Positions 9,874 through 20,104 of a stretch of DNA of 20,856 nucleotides are shown here, one piece after another (within the stretch, counting starts at the first letter, position 1; each line of letters opens with the position of its first letter). The notes under the pieces are model-generated. The model did no database searches, was not told where the DNA came from, and saw nothing but the letters and a program-made list of their open reading frames with translations. The position numbers and the translations under genes are program-made. Source of the DNA: Silene noctiflora (taxonomy: Eukaryota > Streptophyta > Magnoliopsida > Caryophyllales > Caryophyllaceae); NCBI GenBank assembly GCA_009801015.1, contig VHZZ01001600.1, forward strand, positions 1-20,856, written 5' to 3'.

Positions 9874-9929
9874 GTGCTAGTGAAATTAACATTTCTAATT
9901 ATTTTAGGTGTTAGTGAAATTAACATTTC
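9874..9929 (+). repeat. 22-bp direct repeat, 34-bp period
   Basis: GTG(C/T)TAGTGAAATTAACATTTC occurs at 9874-9895 and 9908-9929 with a single mismatch and a 12-bp AT-rich spacer. It lies between the tandem block and the inverted-repeat element upstream of the PPR gene. Confidence 0.9.
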
Positions 9930-9944
9930 AAACACAAATTCTCA

Positions 9945-10114
9945 TTGAAGACGGATACTATCCGTCACAGGTTGAAGACGGATAGTGCCCCTCTCACAAT
10001 ATGCAAGTGACACTATCCGCATGCTCCATTTCTCCCCCACTTGCCCTCTTACCTTCTTTATTATAAAAGAGACACTATCCGTTTTCAGTTTACGATGAAT
10101 AGTGTCCGTCGCAA
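9945..10114. mobile_element. Inverted-repeat element just upstream of the PPR gene
   Basis: The left end TTGAAGACGGATACTATCCG and the inverted right end TTGCGACGGACACTATTCAT form imperfect repeats of about 25 bp. A second, inner GACGGATAGTG-type repeat lies on each side (near 9974 and, inverted, near 10070). The 170-bp core has no coding sequence. The 13-bp sequence TCAAACACAAATT flanks it at 9928-9940 and 10129-10141. The element ends 139 bp before the PPR start codon, so it may form part of that promoter or leader. Confidence 0.65.
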
Positions 10115-10186
10115 GAAAAAACGCTTCCTCAAACACAAATTACTGCGCTCATATGTTTCATGTTTTTTTTGTTGACTAAATTTTCT

Positions 10187-10207
10187 ATGAACAAAAAGAG
10201 ACGCTAA
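10187..10207 (+). other. Possible upstream ORF in the PPR leader
   Basis: ATG AAC AAA AAG AGA CGC TAA lies 46 bp before the main start codon. It matters only if transcription begins upstream of it, which the sequence does not show. A (CCG)5 run follows at 10222-10236. Confidence 0.3.
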
Positions 10208-10253
10208 TAACATAGTACTCGCCGCCGCCGCCGCCAGCACCAGCACCCAGATA

Positions 10254-12962
10254 ATGACGAAACTTTTCTCCAAAATCCTCCATCACCGCCGCATTACCAC
10301 CGCAACCACCACCTCCTCCATCACAACCACCACACCAACCACCCTAACCACATCTGACACAAACCTAATCAACCACATCCATACACTCCTAATCAAAACC
10401 CCACCAACTACCTACGCCACCACTTTCACTCCCATCCTCCACCACCTCCGCCACCACCACATCAACCACCTCCTTCTCGCCACCGTAAACCACCCTCAAC
10501 TCTCTCTCCGTTTCTTCAATTTCCTCGGCCTTCATCTCCATTTCCCTCTTTCTCTCTCCTCTTTCGCCATTCTCATCCACTCTCTCTCTAACTCTCGCCT
10601 CTTCTGGCCCGCCTCCTCTCTCCTCCATACCCTTACCCTAAACCCTAACCCTAATGCCGAACTCTTTAACCACCTGTACGACGCGTTTCGCGAACACTCT
10701 CACGTGTTTCCGTCTTCCTACGCTTTTGATCTCCTCGTGCAATGTCACGTGCAATCCCGCCGCCCGATGTCCGCTGAGGAAATACTCCGCCTCATGCTCC
10801 GTCATCACATCCCCCCCGAGGTGAGGACTGTTAGCGCGTTATTTCATTCTTTGATTAACATTCGTCGTTTTCGCCTCGTTCTCGATTTATTCGACGAAAT
10901 TTACTCAATTGATAGTCGTATCGAAAAACCGGATATATATGTGTATACAGCGGTGGTGAGGAGCTGGTGTGAGCTCAAGGAGGTGGATGAGGCATTGGAG
11001 GTGTTGCGAGGGTTAGAGGAGGGAAATGTGTGTGAATTGAATGTTGTGGTGTATAATGTGGTGATCCGGAGGCTGTGTAAGAGTAGGAGGGTGGGGGAGG
11101 GGATGGAGATGAAGGATAAGTTGGGGAGGTTGGGGTTGAGAGCGGACGTGGTGACGTATTGTACATTGGTGTTAGGGTTGTGTCAAGAAGGGGAGTATGA
11201 GAGAGGGGTGGGGATGATAAAGGAGATGGTGGAGTTAGGGTTTGCGCCGAGTGAAGGAGTGGTTTCTAGTGTTTGTGAAGGGTTGAAGAAGAGTGGGAAG
11301 GTGGTGGAGGCGTTTGAGTTGGTTAATGAGGTGGCGAGGGTTGGGGTTGTGCCGAATTTGGTTGTTTATACTGGGTTAATTCATTTGCTTTGTAAGGAGG
11401 GGAAATTGGAAGAGGCGGAGATGTTGTTTGGGTGTATGGAGGAGAGGGGACTTTTGCCAAATGAGGTTACTTTTTGGTCCATGATTGATGCTTTTGGTAA
11501 GGAGGGAAGATTAAGTGATGCTCTTCACTTGCTTGCTAAAATGTCGGAAGTTGGAGTGAAGATCACGGAATATCCTTACAATTCTTTAATCTATGGACAT
11601 TGCAAGTCCGGGAAGATGGATACTGCTGAGTGCCTTTTTAATGAAATGGTTAGCAAGAAACTTTCCCCAAGTGTTGTTACTTATACATCGCTTATTAGTG
11701 GATACTCCAGAGGCGGAGATCTGAATAGAGCGTTTAGGCTTTTTCATGAGATGACAGGCAAAGGTATTGCGCCAAACACTTATACGTATACTACCTTAAT
11801 CTGTGGTCTTTGCCGTGCTAATAGGATGGATGATGCAAATAATTTGTTTGATGAAATGGTAGAGAAAAATGTGAACCCTAATGAAGTGACCTACAATGTT
11901 TTAATTGACGGATACTGCAAGCAAGGTGATACTGCAAGGGGTTTCCAGTTGTTGGACAAAATGTTAGAAAAGGGTCTTGTTCCCGACACATATACATATC
12001 GTTCCTTGATATCTGGACTATGCTCTACTGGCAGGGTATCTGATGCAAAGCACTTGGTGGATGGTCTTCACAAGGAACATTTCGTGCTTAATGAGATGTG
12101 TGCAAGTGCCCTTTTGGGTGGTTACTGCAAGGAGGGCAGAGTAGACGAAGCCATGCGTGTCTGCGGTGAGATGTTGGAAAGACACATCAAGATTGATCTA
12201 GTCTGTTATGCAATACTCGTTGATACCTCGCTTAAACATAAGGACAGGGAAAAACTACTGCAGATCCTAAATGATATGAATAAGAATGGATTGAAGCCTG
12301 ATAAGGTGATTTATACAAGTATAATTGATGCTTACACTAAGGCAGGAAATCTTAAGAAGGCCTTGCAACTTTGGGATATTATGATTAGTGAAGGATGTGA
12401 GCCGAATGTTGCTACTTATACTGCTCTTCTTAATGGCTTTTCTAGATTGGGTTATGTAAGCAAAGCACAATCCATCCATGATAAAATGCTAACAGTTAAC
12501 ATTGACCCAAATCAAGTTACGTATGGGTGCTTCCTTAGCTATTTCACTAGCATAGGCAATATGGAGACTGCTGTACAGCTGCATAAATCGATGTTGAAGG
12601 GGTCTTTAGCAAATACAGTCACATTCAATATTCTAATAAATGGGTTTTGCAAACTTGGTATGCTTCAGGAGGCCTCTGAGGTTATTCTTGAAATGACTCA
12701 ACATGGCATCAAACCTGATTGCATTAGCTATTCGACTATAATGCAGGAATACTGTAGAGGAGGTCATATGCAGGAAGCCTTTAGGATATGGGACTCCATG
12801 CTGAGTAACAGCATCTGTCCTGATGCTGTCGCTTATAACCTTTTGATCTCTGGCTGTCATTTGACAGGAGACCTTACTAAGGCTACTTCACTGATGGAAG
12901 ACATGTTGAGAAGAGGTGTGAAGACAGATACAAAATCTTCTAAATCTCACCTTATCACTTGA
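10254..12962 (+). CDS. P-class pentatricopeptide repeat protein, At5g59900-like
   Basis: This is an intronless 902-residue PPR protein, predicted to bind organellar RNA. The N-terminus (about 1-75) is rich in T, H, R and S and poor in acidic residues, consistent with a mitochondrial or plastid targeting peptide. Degenerate repeats start near residue 101. From residue 228 to 892 I count 19 contiguous motifs, nearly all 35 residues (for example 474-508, 544-578 and 684-718). There is no E, DYW or SMR extension, so it is a pure P type. The length, the segment LSLRFFNFLGLH and the whole repeat order match Arabidopsis At5g59900 (about 907 residues) as I recall it. An in-frame TGA at 10188-10190 and no in-frame ATG before 10254 support this start. 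The 5' third is C-rich and the next 500 bp G-rich on this strand. The RNA target and organelle are not known from the sequence. Confidence 0.96.
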   Translation: MTKLFSKILHHRRITTATTTSSITTTTPTTLTTSDTNLINHIHTLLIKTPPTTYATTFTPILHHLRHHHINHLLLATVNHPQLSLRFFNFLGLHLHFPLSLSSFAILIHSLSNSRLFWPASSLLHTLTLNPNPNAELFNHLYDAFREHSHVFPSSYAFDLLVQCHVQSRRPMSAEEILRLMLRHHIPPEVRTVSALFHSLINIRRFRLVLDLFDEIYSIDSRIEKPDIYVYTAVVRSWCELKEVDEALEVLRGLEEGNVCELNVVVYNVVIRRLCKSRRVGEGMEMKDKLGRLGLRADVVTYCTLVLGLCQEGEYERGVGMIKEMVELGFAPSEGVVSSVCEGLKKSGKVVEAFELVNEVARVGVVPNLVVYTGLIHLLCKEGKLEEAEMLFGCMEERGLLPNEVTFWSMIDAFGKEGRLSDALHLLAKMSEVGVKITEYPYNSLIYGHCKSGKMDTAECLFNEMVSKKLSPSVVTYTSLISGYSRGGDLNRAFRLFHEMTGKGIAPNTYTYTTLICGLCRANRMDDANNLFDEMVEKNVNPNEVTYNVLIDGYCKQGDTARGFQLLDKMLEKGLVPDTYTYRSLISGLCSTGRVSDAKHLVDGLHKEHFVLNEMCASALLGGYCKEGRVDEAMRVCGEMLERHIKIDLVCYAILVDTSLKHKDREKLLQILNDMNKNGLKPDKVIYTSIIDAYTKAGNLKKALQLWDIMISEGCEPNVATYTALLNGFSRLGYVSKAQSIHDKMLTVNIDPNQVTYGCFLSYFTSIGNMETAVQLHKSMLKGSLANTVTFNILINGFCKLGMLQEASEVILEMTQHGIKPDCISYSTIMQEYCRGGHMQEAFRIWDSMLSNSICPDAVAYNLLISGCHLTGDLTKATSLMEDMLRRGVKTDTKSSKSHLIT

Positions 12963-14120
12963 TGGAGGGCACGTGTTTGGTTGCTTATGTTTATTATGAG
13001 AATACGGGCTGCTTCCTAGTGAGTTCATGAAATCTAATCACAATATTTCTCAACATTACTTGGTCGCACGGTAGTTTTGGAATGGGATAATTTTTTTGCT
13101 CGGTTTTGTTCAATTGAGTATCCATGCAAGATCCATGGATCATGATTTTTGTTAGCTTTTTGTCGAAACTAAACAAACATAGAATTGGCAGTCCTGATAT
13201 GGTCTAGTTCGCCTGTATCTACCTGACTCCAAGGCATATATATCGTCACCGTTTATAACGCAATGACCAAGATCATGCCGCGTTGAGTGGTTCCTAGATG
13301 AAGTCTCAAACCGAGATTTACTTTGCCTGAGTTTGCATCGATGATTCATGTGCTTATCCCTTCCTGGCTAGGTGGTGAGAACTGAGTTTGCTGCTATTGA
13401 TCTATATAATAACCATACATTCTGTTCTGTGGAATACTGGGACAGTTCGTGGTGTTGTGAGATTTTGGTTGTGCCATATTAGCAAGCTTCTGATCAGCCA
13501 ATCTATGTGTAACACGTTCAGCTGATTGTACACATCCTCTGGCCGTTCGATCTAAATTTGGGCTTACATTTTATACTCACGGAGATAGGACTACGCCTTG
13601 GTGTTCCAGCATTATCTCAATGATACAATGAAACAGCATGTAATTATGGTTCTAAATCTGGCCCGTGTCACGGTATCGCAAGCGTCGAGCGAGTCATGAT
13701 GGTTATCGCCACTGGAATTTGAGATGGTATCATCAATCACATTTATAGTGCTACTAATGAAAGCAGACTGAGACAGCCGGTTTGAAGTTTATATTTGGTG
13801 GCACTTTCAGTAGGAATGGTATGTTTTAGTTATCTTTGCTTAACTCCGCAACTAAATTACCCCTTTGTCCCTTTCCCTTATCTCTGTCAACCTATAACTT
13901 CCCTTTATGCTATGTTGAGGAATTTGGAAAGAAAAGATGATGGCGAAAATGATGTCGCAGTTCCATTATTTGGTTAGAAAGTTGGGTTATAAATGAAAAT
14001 GGCAGGTTCTATATTCCTTCCAGATTAACTTGCATATGTTGAAATGTTTTGGAAAGGAAACCCCAGCTCCCCTTTCCTCCTAGAAGTGTATCCGAATAAG
14101 TTGTCGGTCTGTCAGAGGTA

Positions 14121-14370
14121 CTCCCTCTACCTATTTTTGCTGTCTGCATCTGAGTGTAGGCCATAGTTAAAATTTAGTGATGAAATACCGTTATTACCGC
14201 ATTGACATAAGAGCTCACATGTAGTGATGAAATACCACACTATTTTTACCTCAATGTTACGATAGTACGAGAATAAGGAGTACTTTTTATTTTTTGTAGA
14301 AATAGTGAAGGAATAATCATTATAGGATGAATCCAAACAAATAGGAACAATTTAAATGGTATTGACGGAG
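14121..14370. mobile_element. Stowaway-like MITE, diverged
   Basis: The element begins CTCCCTCTACC and its inverted right end begins CTCCGTCAATACC. TA lies on both sides (14119-14120 and 14371-14372). The terminal repeats are weak beyond the first bases, so the copy is older than the one at 2502-2709. Inside, TAGTGATGAAATACC occurs twice, near 14175 and 14223. The length of 250 bp is typical. Confidence 0.65.
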
Positions 14371-15153
14371 TATAATGAAAGCGTCTTTGTACTTGCTGCG
14401 ATGATTAAATGGTTTCCTTTTCCTTGAGCATGCCTTGGATCTTTTCATAGGCATCAGTGAAAGTTTAGTAGATTGCAACTAGTTCAAGTTAGAAAGCTGG
14501 AAATATGATTGTTTTTCAACAATTTCGCCTGAAACACAGAATCCTTGTATCATAAATGAGTTATGTCGAGACTTGTTCCTCTGAGACTTCTGAGATCAAC
14601 AATGTATGGTTGAATCTGTTCTGCTTTTTAACATCTAGTAGGCTCATTTGTGCTGTAAAGTTGTGATGTTATTGATGGTGTCCCCGATTCATCCTAGTCA
14701 AAGCGCTCAATGAATATGTAAGCTCGTAGTTAGAAGCTTGTAAATGAATGGTATTTTATTATTGGTGTTGTATACTTGTATGTATCTCTCGTATGAATGT
14801 ATTGATCCAATCATTCAGGAATGTAAGCATTTTTAAAATTGTACGATGATTATGAAAAATTGAAAATTTTACGATGATGTTGATGAAAATTTCTGGGTAT
14901 CGAGCAGTTCGGAGGTTTATGTGTTCAACTTTTGTTTGTCAATTTGTTTGATAAATCATAAATATGCTAATTTGTATTATGAAGTATATTACTCTGTAGT
15001 TCATTTTGACGAATATCAATTTTACGGCACGCCAGAATTCAGAGCAGGATTTTTCTGTTCTGTTTATCTCTTATACAATCCTTTCCTTGTTTTGCCTATA
15101 TAAACAATGGGTGGCCTAAAGAATCCATTTCGAGTTCCAGTTAATGAGATGGG

Positions 15154-15264
15154 AATGGTTGAATCTAGACCAACCACCTGATTCTCTCAATCTCGTTTAT
15201 ATTTAAAAGAGAAGGAACGGCCACTGCAAAGCTCCTCCGGCAATGGTTGAATCTAGACCAACCA
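15154..15264 (+). repeat. 23-bp direct repeat with internal dyad
   Basis: A 23-bp sequence starting AATGGTTGAATCTAGACC and ending AACCA is present identically at 15154-15176 and 15242-15264, 88 bp apart. Each copy has an inverted pair TGGTTG / CAACCA around AATCTAGAC. The copies probably arose from a small duplication or from two related insertions. Confidence 0.9.
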
Positions 15265-15702
15265 AGTAAAACTCACTCAACCAAAATAACTCGACACGGT
15301 CAGCAATCTTCCCAAATAGATCAGTCTGGGATAGGCTATTCCAAAAGATTTCGGCTTGAGATTTGAGCTTAAATGACCTAAAATGACAAACTTAAGAGCT
15401 AAACTACATTTACTTACATAGATACATAAACAAAGACTAAACAATCATATGAGCCAAATCAACGGACCCATACGTGCTCTTGCCTATAACTGATTTGTGC
15501 CCAAAAGAACCGATGATAACCCAGGTGAACCCAACCCAAATGACTGCCAGCTCCATTTGAAACTCATGATCTTGTCTGGACTCTATTGAAATTCACAATC
15601 CTGGCTTGACAACTCGAAATCATTTTGCATAAGCAGTCCAATCCAATCTTTTTCAGCTGCTCGGTCTTGCTTGTGGCATCAACTTGTTTGCTTCATGTTG
15701 AT

Positions 15703-18513
15703 TCAGTTTCTATGATAAGTCGCATTCTTTGCGACGTGCGAAGAGGAAACAGGCTGCTCCTTGATCCGCGACAAAAGAAAAGATACTTGCTCAGTTGCCA
15801 AATCTAGGCGTTCCTTCGACTTCGAAGACTCGGTAACCAGCGTAGATAGCATGCTCTGCAACCGGTGAACCTTCTCTCCCTGGTCACTCAGAGAACTCGG
15901 CATCTTTGTGGCCAAAGAGTTGAACCGACGCCATCTCAAAGGAAGGTATCTCTCCGGGATCTGAAAGCAATTCCCACTGGAAAGAACTCTAAGAGCATGC
16001 CTGCATAAAATCCCCGAAAACTCGAATTGTTGGCAAGAGCAACTAATGACACCTTCTCGTGGGTTCCAATATACTTTCTGCCCACCTTCAAGTTTAGTGT
16101 GGTGCCTTATGAGAAACCCATCTTCCAATTGGAAGGAAGCATAATGGGCAGCCGAAACAAGCTGATCTTGTAGCTTGGAGAATGCAAATGGTGTAAGGAC
16201 GGTGGCAGCATGAGATTCCATGGGGGCCCCTGTTTTTAGGGAAATATTTTGTAGGTTTTGTTGCATTGTCCGATGTTCTCCGGTTTGATCCTTGAAATCA
16301 ACGGCCACAGCAACCTGACAAGGGATATTAAGATTAAAGAATTACCTTACGCAGTTGTTTGAGAAAAAAATATGTTAGGCACCTGTTTGAAATAAAAAAT
16401 GATTTTAACATGTAGTACTCGTCAATTTTTCCATGTTTAATTTAAGTATCTACATAAAAGCTTGTGAAAAGAAGATTCTACATTTAATGCTCTAGTCAGC
16501 AACTCAGGCCTATTAGCAGGAAATCTAATCCAAACACCGCGGCTCTTTGATTATAAATAGAGACATTGACAAATTTTGGGGAAGAGATGTTGCAGAAAAG
16601 GGTTTCCATGCACCAAAAGAAGTATAATGGTAAAGCACAATACAAGAAAACTGAAACTTACTTGCTCCACAAAGTGTGAGAGCCGGGTTTGGGCACTCAA
16701 AAAACGTTGAATGAAAGCGTTAACTGACTTGGATTGCCCTGCAGTAGTCAGTCCAGCCATGAAATGACTTCTCAAGAATGATAATGCCCAAAGCGATCTC
16801 AAGGCAAACAAATTAGCAAGATGCCTGTTAGCATGTAATCCAAATGAATGAATCATATCTCTCCAACCCAATTCAAACTCATCAATCAACTCCATATTAT
16901 ACAGTCGATAGAACTCAGCCTTCCACTCATTATATTGCTCTCCAAGAATAGCATTAAACCAGGAAGGGAACTTTGCCACAATCAGCCAGATGCACAGTGC
17001 ATGTTTTGTAGTCGGCAATTCCATGGTCACTGCCTCTTTAAGGCACATATTTTGATCAGTCAATATTGTTTGTGGAGCCTTTCCATTCATAATACCTAGA
17101 AATGACTGTGATATAACCAGATCAGCTCAACCAAAACAGGTAAGCATTTGCACGTAATTACACTTGGCGATATTAATACACGTGAGAGCATGATGATATC
17201 TCAAATTACTACAATGAGGCATTTGCCAAAATCACTGCTTTTTAAAAAAAGAGAACGGGTTTAAAGTTGAAAGGAGATACTTTCTTCTCTTTGCATGTTC
17301 AAAGTTCAAATGTGATGAAGTTTCTTATAATCTTACACATATATATAATGATCAAGACATCAGTCACCAGCTAGCTGCACATTTATATTTTGAACTACGC
17401 CTGCATTATTCTCAAGTTTCCTGAATTTATCTCACTCTTACCATACAAGCAACACTATCAGATACATATCAGGAAAATGTAAACAAGAAAGCCATTAGAA
17501 AGAAATGTACAAGACCTAAATGGCATATGCATTACCTTCAAAGCCCACGATAGTGACTGAAAATTCTCCACGCGTAAAACAACGCAGCCAAAGAAGCAGG
17601 GCATGCCGTAATTGTTTATTCCTACCCAAATTCCAAGAGGCATATCAAAAGCTGTCAAGCGATGAGTAGTGTCAAACACCACAGCATCGCCAAACATTTC
17701 ATATGCTTGAATCGATGAAGCATAGGACCATGCAATGTTCTCTAGTTTATTCTCTGAGTCCAACGTGTACTCGAATCTAAAGTTCTGGTCCTTCTCCTTA
17801 AATTTCTTGCACATTTTCAAGAGGTCGATAGTGTCCTCATGGGCATCTACTTTTCTAAATGACTGAATTAGGTTCCTAACATCCTTCTCCGTGAATGGAA
17901 GGTATCCAGGTTCTACACATTTCTCTAGTTCCAGTAGCCTCATCATTTGCTGCACTGAGATTCCTGTCTTGGCATACATGAAGATCCGGCTCTTGTCGAT
18001 ATCCGATATAGTCCGGTAAGCAGGAAGGAAACGAACCTGGTTAGGTTCCAACAATTCATGGTTGTGGTGATTCACAAAACCAGTAACACGCCATTCAGAT
18101 AGACCTCCGTCAATTGCCTTGCTTATTCTCAAGTATGCCTGGCACCCACATCGAGATGATTTTCGATTTCTTTGAGGCTTGTTCTCATTCGCAACTTTGA
18201 CTGGGGTATTTCCAGCACGATGGCAAACAAAGTAGCGTCTTGTTAGCCCTTTTCCAACACCATCCTTTCCTTCTGTTCGGTGACGTCGGATTGAGAAGCC
18301 ACATCTCTTAGCGAACTCGCTATAAAATTCATAAGCAACATCATGAGTAGCAAATCTTTGCCCAATGTATGGGGCATCACCATTTGTATGTTCTAATGAT
18401 ATTCCAGTCTCATGAGGTGATTCATCGGCACTGCTTGTATCATCAGGGGACTGGGATCTCTGATCTGATGGGTAATCATAGATTACCAACATATGCCTAT
18501 CCTCCTGGGACAT
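15703..18513 (-). CDS. FRS11: FAR1-related sequence 11-type transcription factor (3 coding exons)
   Basis: This is a domesticated Mutator-like transposase acting as a nuclear regulator, of the FHY3/FAR1 family. Coding exons are 18513-17536, 17105-16662 and 16314-15703, with GT/AG phase-0 introns of 430 and 347 bp. The product is 677 residues, against about 680 for Arabidopsis FRS11 (At1g10240), which it matches along its whole length as I recall that protein. The FAR1 DNA-binding zinc finger spans about 61-154 (C97, C122/C124, H150, H152). The MULE transposase domain follows, with acidic residues D281 (VVFDTTHRL) and D343 (ILTDQN). A SWIM zinc finger has C566, C568, C578 and H580. The C-terminus, about 620-660, looks helical or coiled-coil. 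The start at 18513 is chosen because MSQEDRHMLVIYDYPSDQRS aligns with the FRS11 N-terminus. An in-frame ATG at 18558 would add 15 residues. The frame is intact. Confidence 0.95.
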
Positions 18514-18562
18514 AAAGTTCTTCTCATAGCCTAGATCCAGCAAAGATACTACTGACATTTGG

Positions 18563-19893
18563 CTGAAAAATGAGACGATGATTGATTTAAAGGCCACATA
18601 ATAATTAACTAAATGACAAAAACAAAATAGGTGATCGGGCTTGAAGAAACTGGGCAGAATAGCCTCAGATGAACTCTGTATAATGCACAATGGAAATAAA
18701 GGACGTACAAATGCTTTCCTGTCTGCATGCGTGAAAGTTGTAAATTTTGTTTCATATACCTCAAATTAACTTTAACAAGGTGAGTCAAGATCCTTTTTAT
18801 ACACCCAAAGTGGAATGTAACTAGGGCATTGATAAAGTGTTTTGCATCACTCATTAGTCATTACACATAACACATGTGCCTATAGTGATAGAACTTCTGT
18901 GGTCAGACCGCAGTTTCTTAAAATTTGAGAAAATAATTTGGAATTTGTACACATTAATGTGATAAATGCAAGAATACTACTGACTCAATTCTGTTTATAG
19001 TCATGCAGGTAATGTAGCTGTGCCAAGAATACTACTTTCACAACAAATTTCCACTTATTATACTAAATGAGTTTGCTGTCTACAATCCTCAGATCATGGC
19101 CTCAAAGCTATGTTACTACGAATCTCCGACTCTCAATATCACTTAATGTACCAATATCCGACATACTACACTCGAGCATGTCAGCATGGGTATGACAGGT
19201 GGACACTCATGTTAAAGAAAGAAAACACAAGGAATTTTCTTTAAAGCAAAACCGATTCTGACACTTGGACACGGACATGGTCAGATCACCCACATATTAA
19301 GTTCTCCTAAACATGACTACACATTGTATTAGCATTGGTGAGAGGCCTTACGAAAATTCCATTGAAGCCATCCAAAAAGCTGAATATACCTTAAAGAGGA
19401 GAGTATTTATTCACTTTGGATGATTTAGTCATGTTATTAATTCTAATTTCAACGCTTGATCTTGGAATCAATTGTCTCAGCTTGATCACGGAGATCAGCC
19501 ACTGCGACCACCTTAAAATGTGATCGCGGTTTCAAAACATTCAAAGTGTATCTAACTATGTTCAAGTGTTGCGAAGTCGTTTTATTAGCATCCACCTTCT
19601 AAATAAGCTTTCATCATTGAAAACAGTTCCTCCATTTCGCCAACACTTAAAATCAAACCTAACACACTTGGCAAAATTAGGTATCTTTCTACATAACTTG
19701 AATGAATCATTCACTGATTTCATAAACTAAGCTCATAATGATAACTTATAATCACCATTATCCAATAACACACCACAGGCAGCTAAACCCTAAGCAAATT
19801 GACCTACTAAATCCAGAATTTCGCCCAAAAAAACAATGATAAATTCATAATTCCGCAATGATAATCTAAAATCCTTATTCTATTTAGAGTTAC
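18563..19893 (-). other. Probable 5'-leader intron of FRS11
   Basis: A donor AAG/GTAACT at 19894/19893 and an acceptor TTTTTCAG at 18563 would remove 1331 bp from the leader. I see no gene within it. The region is AT-rich with scattered short repeats. Other leader exons cannot be excluded without transcripts. Confidence 0.45.
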
Positions 19894-20104
19894 CTTCATA
19901 ATTTAACGAATAATCAGCAGAATAATCAAATAGAATAGATAATGATAATAGAGAAGAACGAAGAGAAGAAATGCATACAAATGTGTGAAATAAATATAGA
20001 AGCAATCAAATTTCCAGATTTCAGAAGGTAATGGTGAAGCTTTTTGGAGGTGTGTTAATGGCGGAAGCCCTAGCTGACGATCACGGAGATGATGAATTAG
20101 GCAT
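19894..20104 (-). other. Probable 5'-leader exon of FRS11
   Basis: On the minus strand this stretch has the look of a plant leader. It is pyrimidine-rich (TTCTTCTCTTCG near 19960) and ends at a good donor site (AAG/GTAACT). It contains short upstream frames: ATG at 20104 with 7 sense codons (MPNSSSP), ATG in GTATGCATTTC near 19973 with 16 sense codons, and ATG AAG at the 3' edge that would continue across the splice. The transcription start is not defined. Confidence 0.45.

Larger units (their letters stand above)
12963..15702. other. Tail-to-tail spacer between the PPR and FRS11 genes
   Basis: I recognise no protein-coding gene here. The stretch from about 12963 to 14100 is less AT-rich than the other spacers and may be a long or spliced 3' UTR of the PPR gene. 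A Stowaway-like element lies at 14121-14370 and a 23-bp direct repeat at 15154-15264. The 3' UTR of FRS11 must lie just below 15703. Short frames here (60-70 codons) resemble nothing known to me. Confidence 0.5.

Noticed and set aside
10389-11166. Minus-strand frames at 10389-10628 and 10975-11166 with low-complexity, charged or proline-rich products.
   Set aside because: They are the opposite strand of the C-rich and G-rich parts of the PPR coding sequence and are explained by its base skew.
13130-13141. A perfect 12-bp palindrome, GATCCATGGATC.
   Set aside because: It is a single short palindrome without repeats or partner sites and is compatible with chance.
13152-13349. A 65-codon minus-strand frame in the spacer after the PPR gene.
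   Set aside because: No domain or family resemblance, and it is more likely part of untranslated sequence.
19111-19310. Repeated words such as TCCGAC, GACAGGTGG and GGACACGGACATGG in the FRS11 leader intron, suggestive of a repeat fragment.
   Set aside because: No unit length, inverted ends or flanking duplication could be defined by eye.
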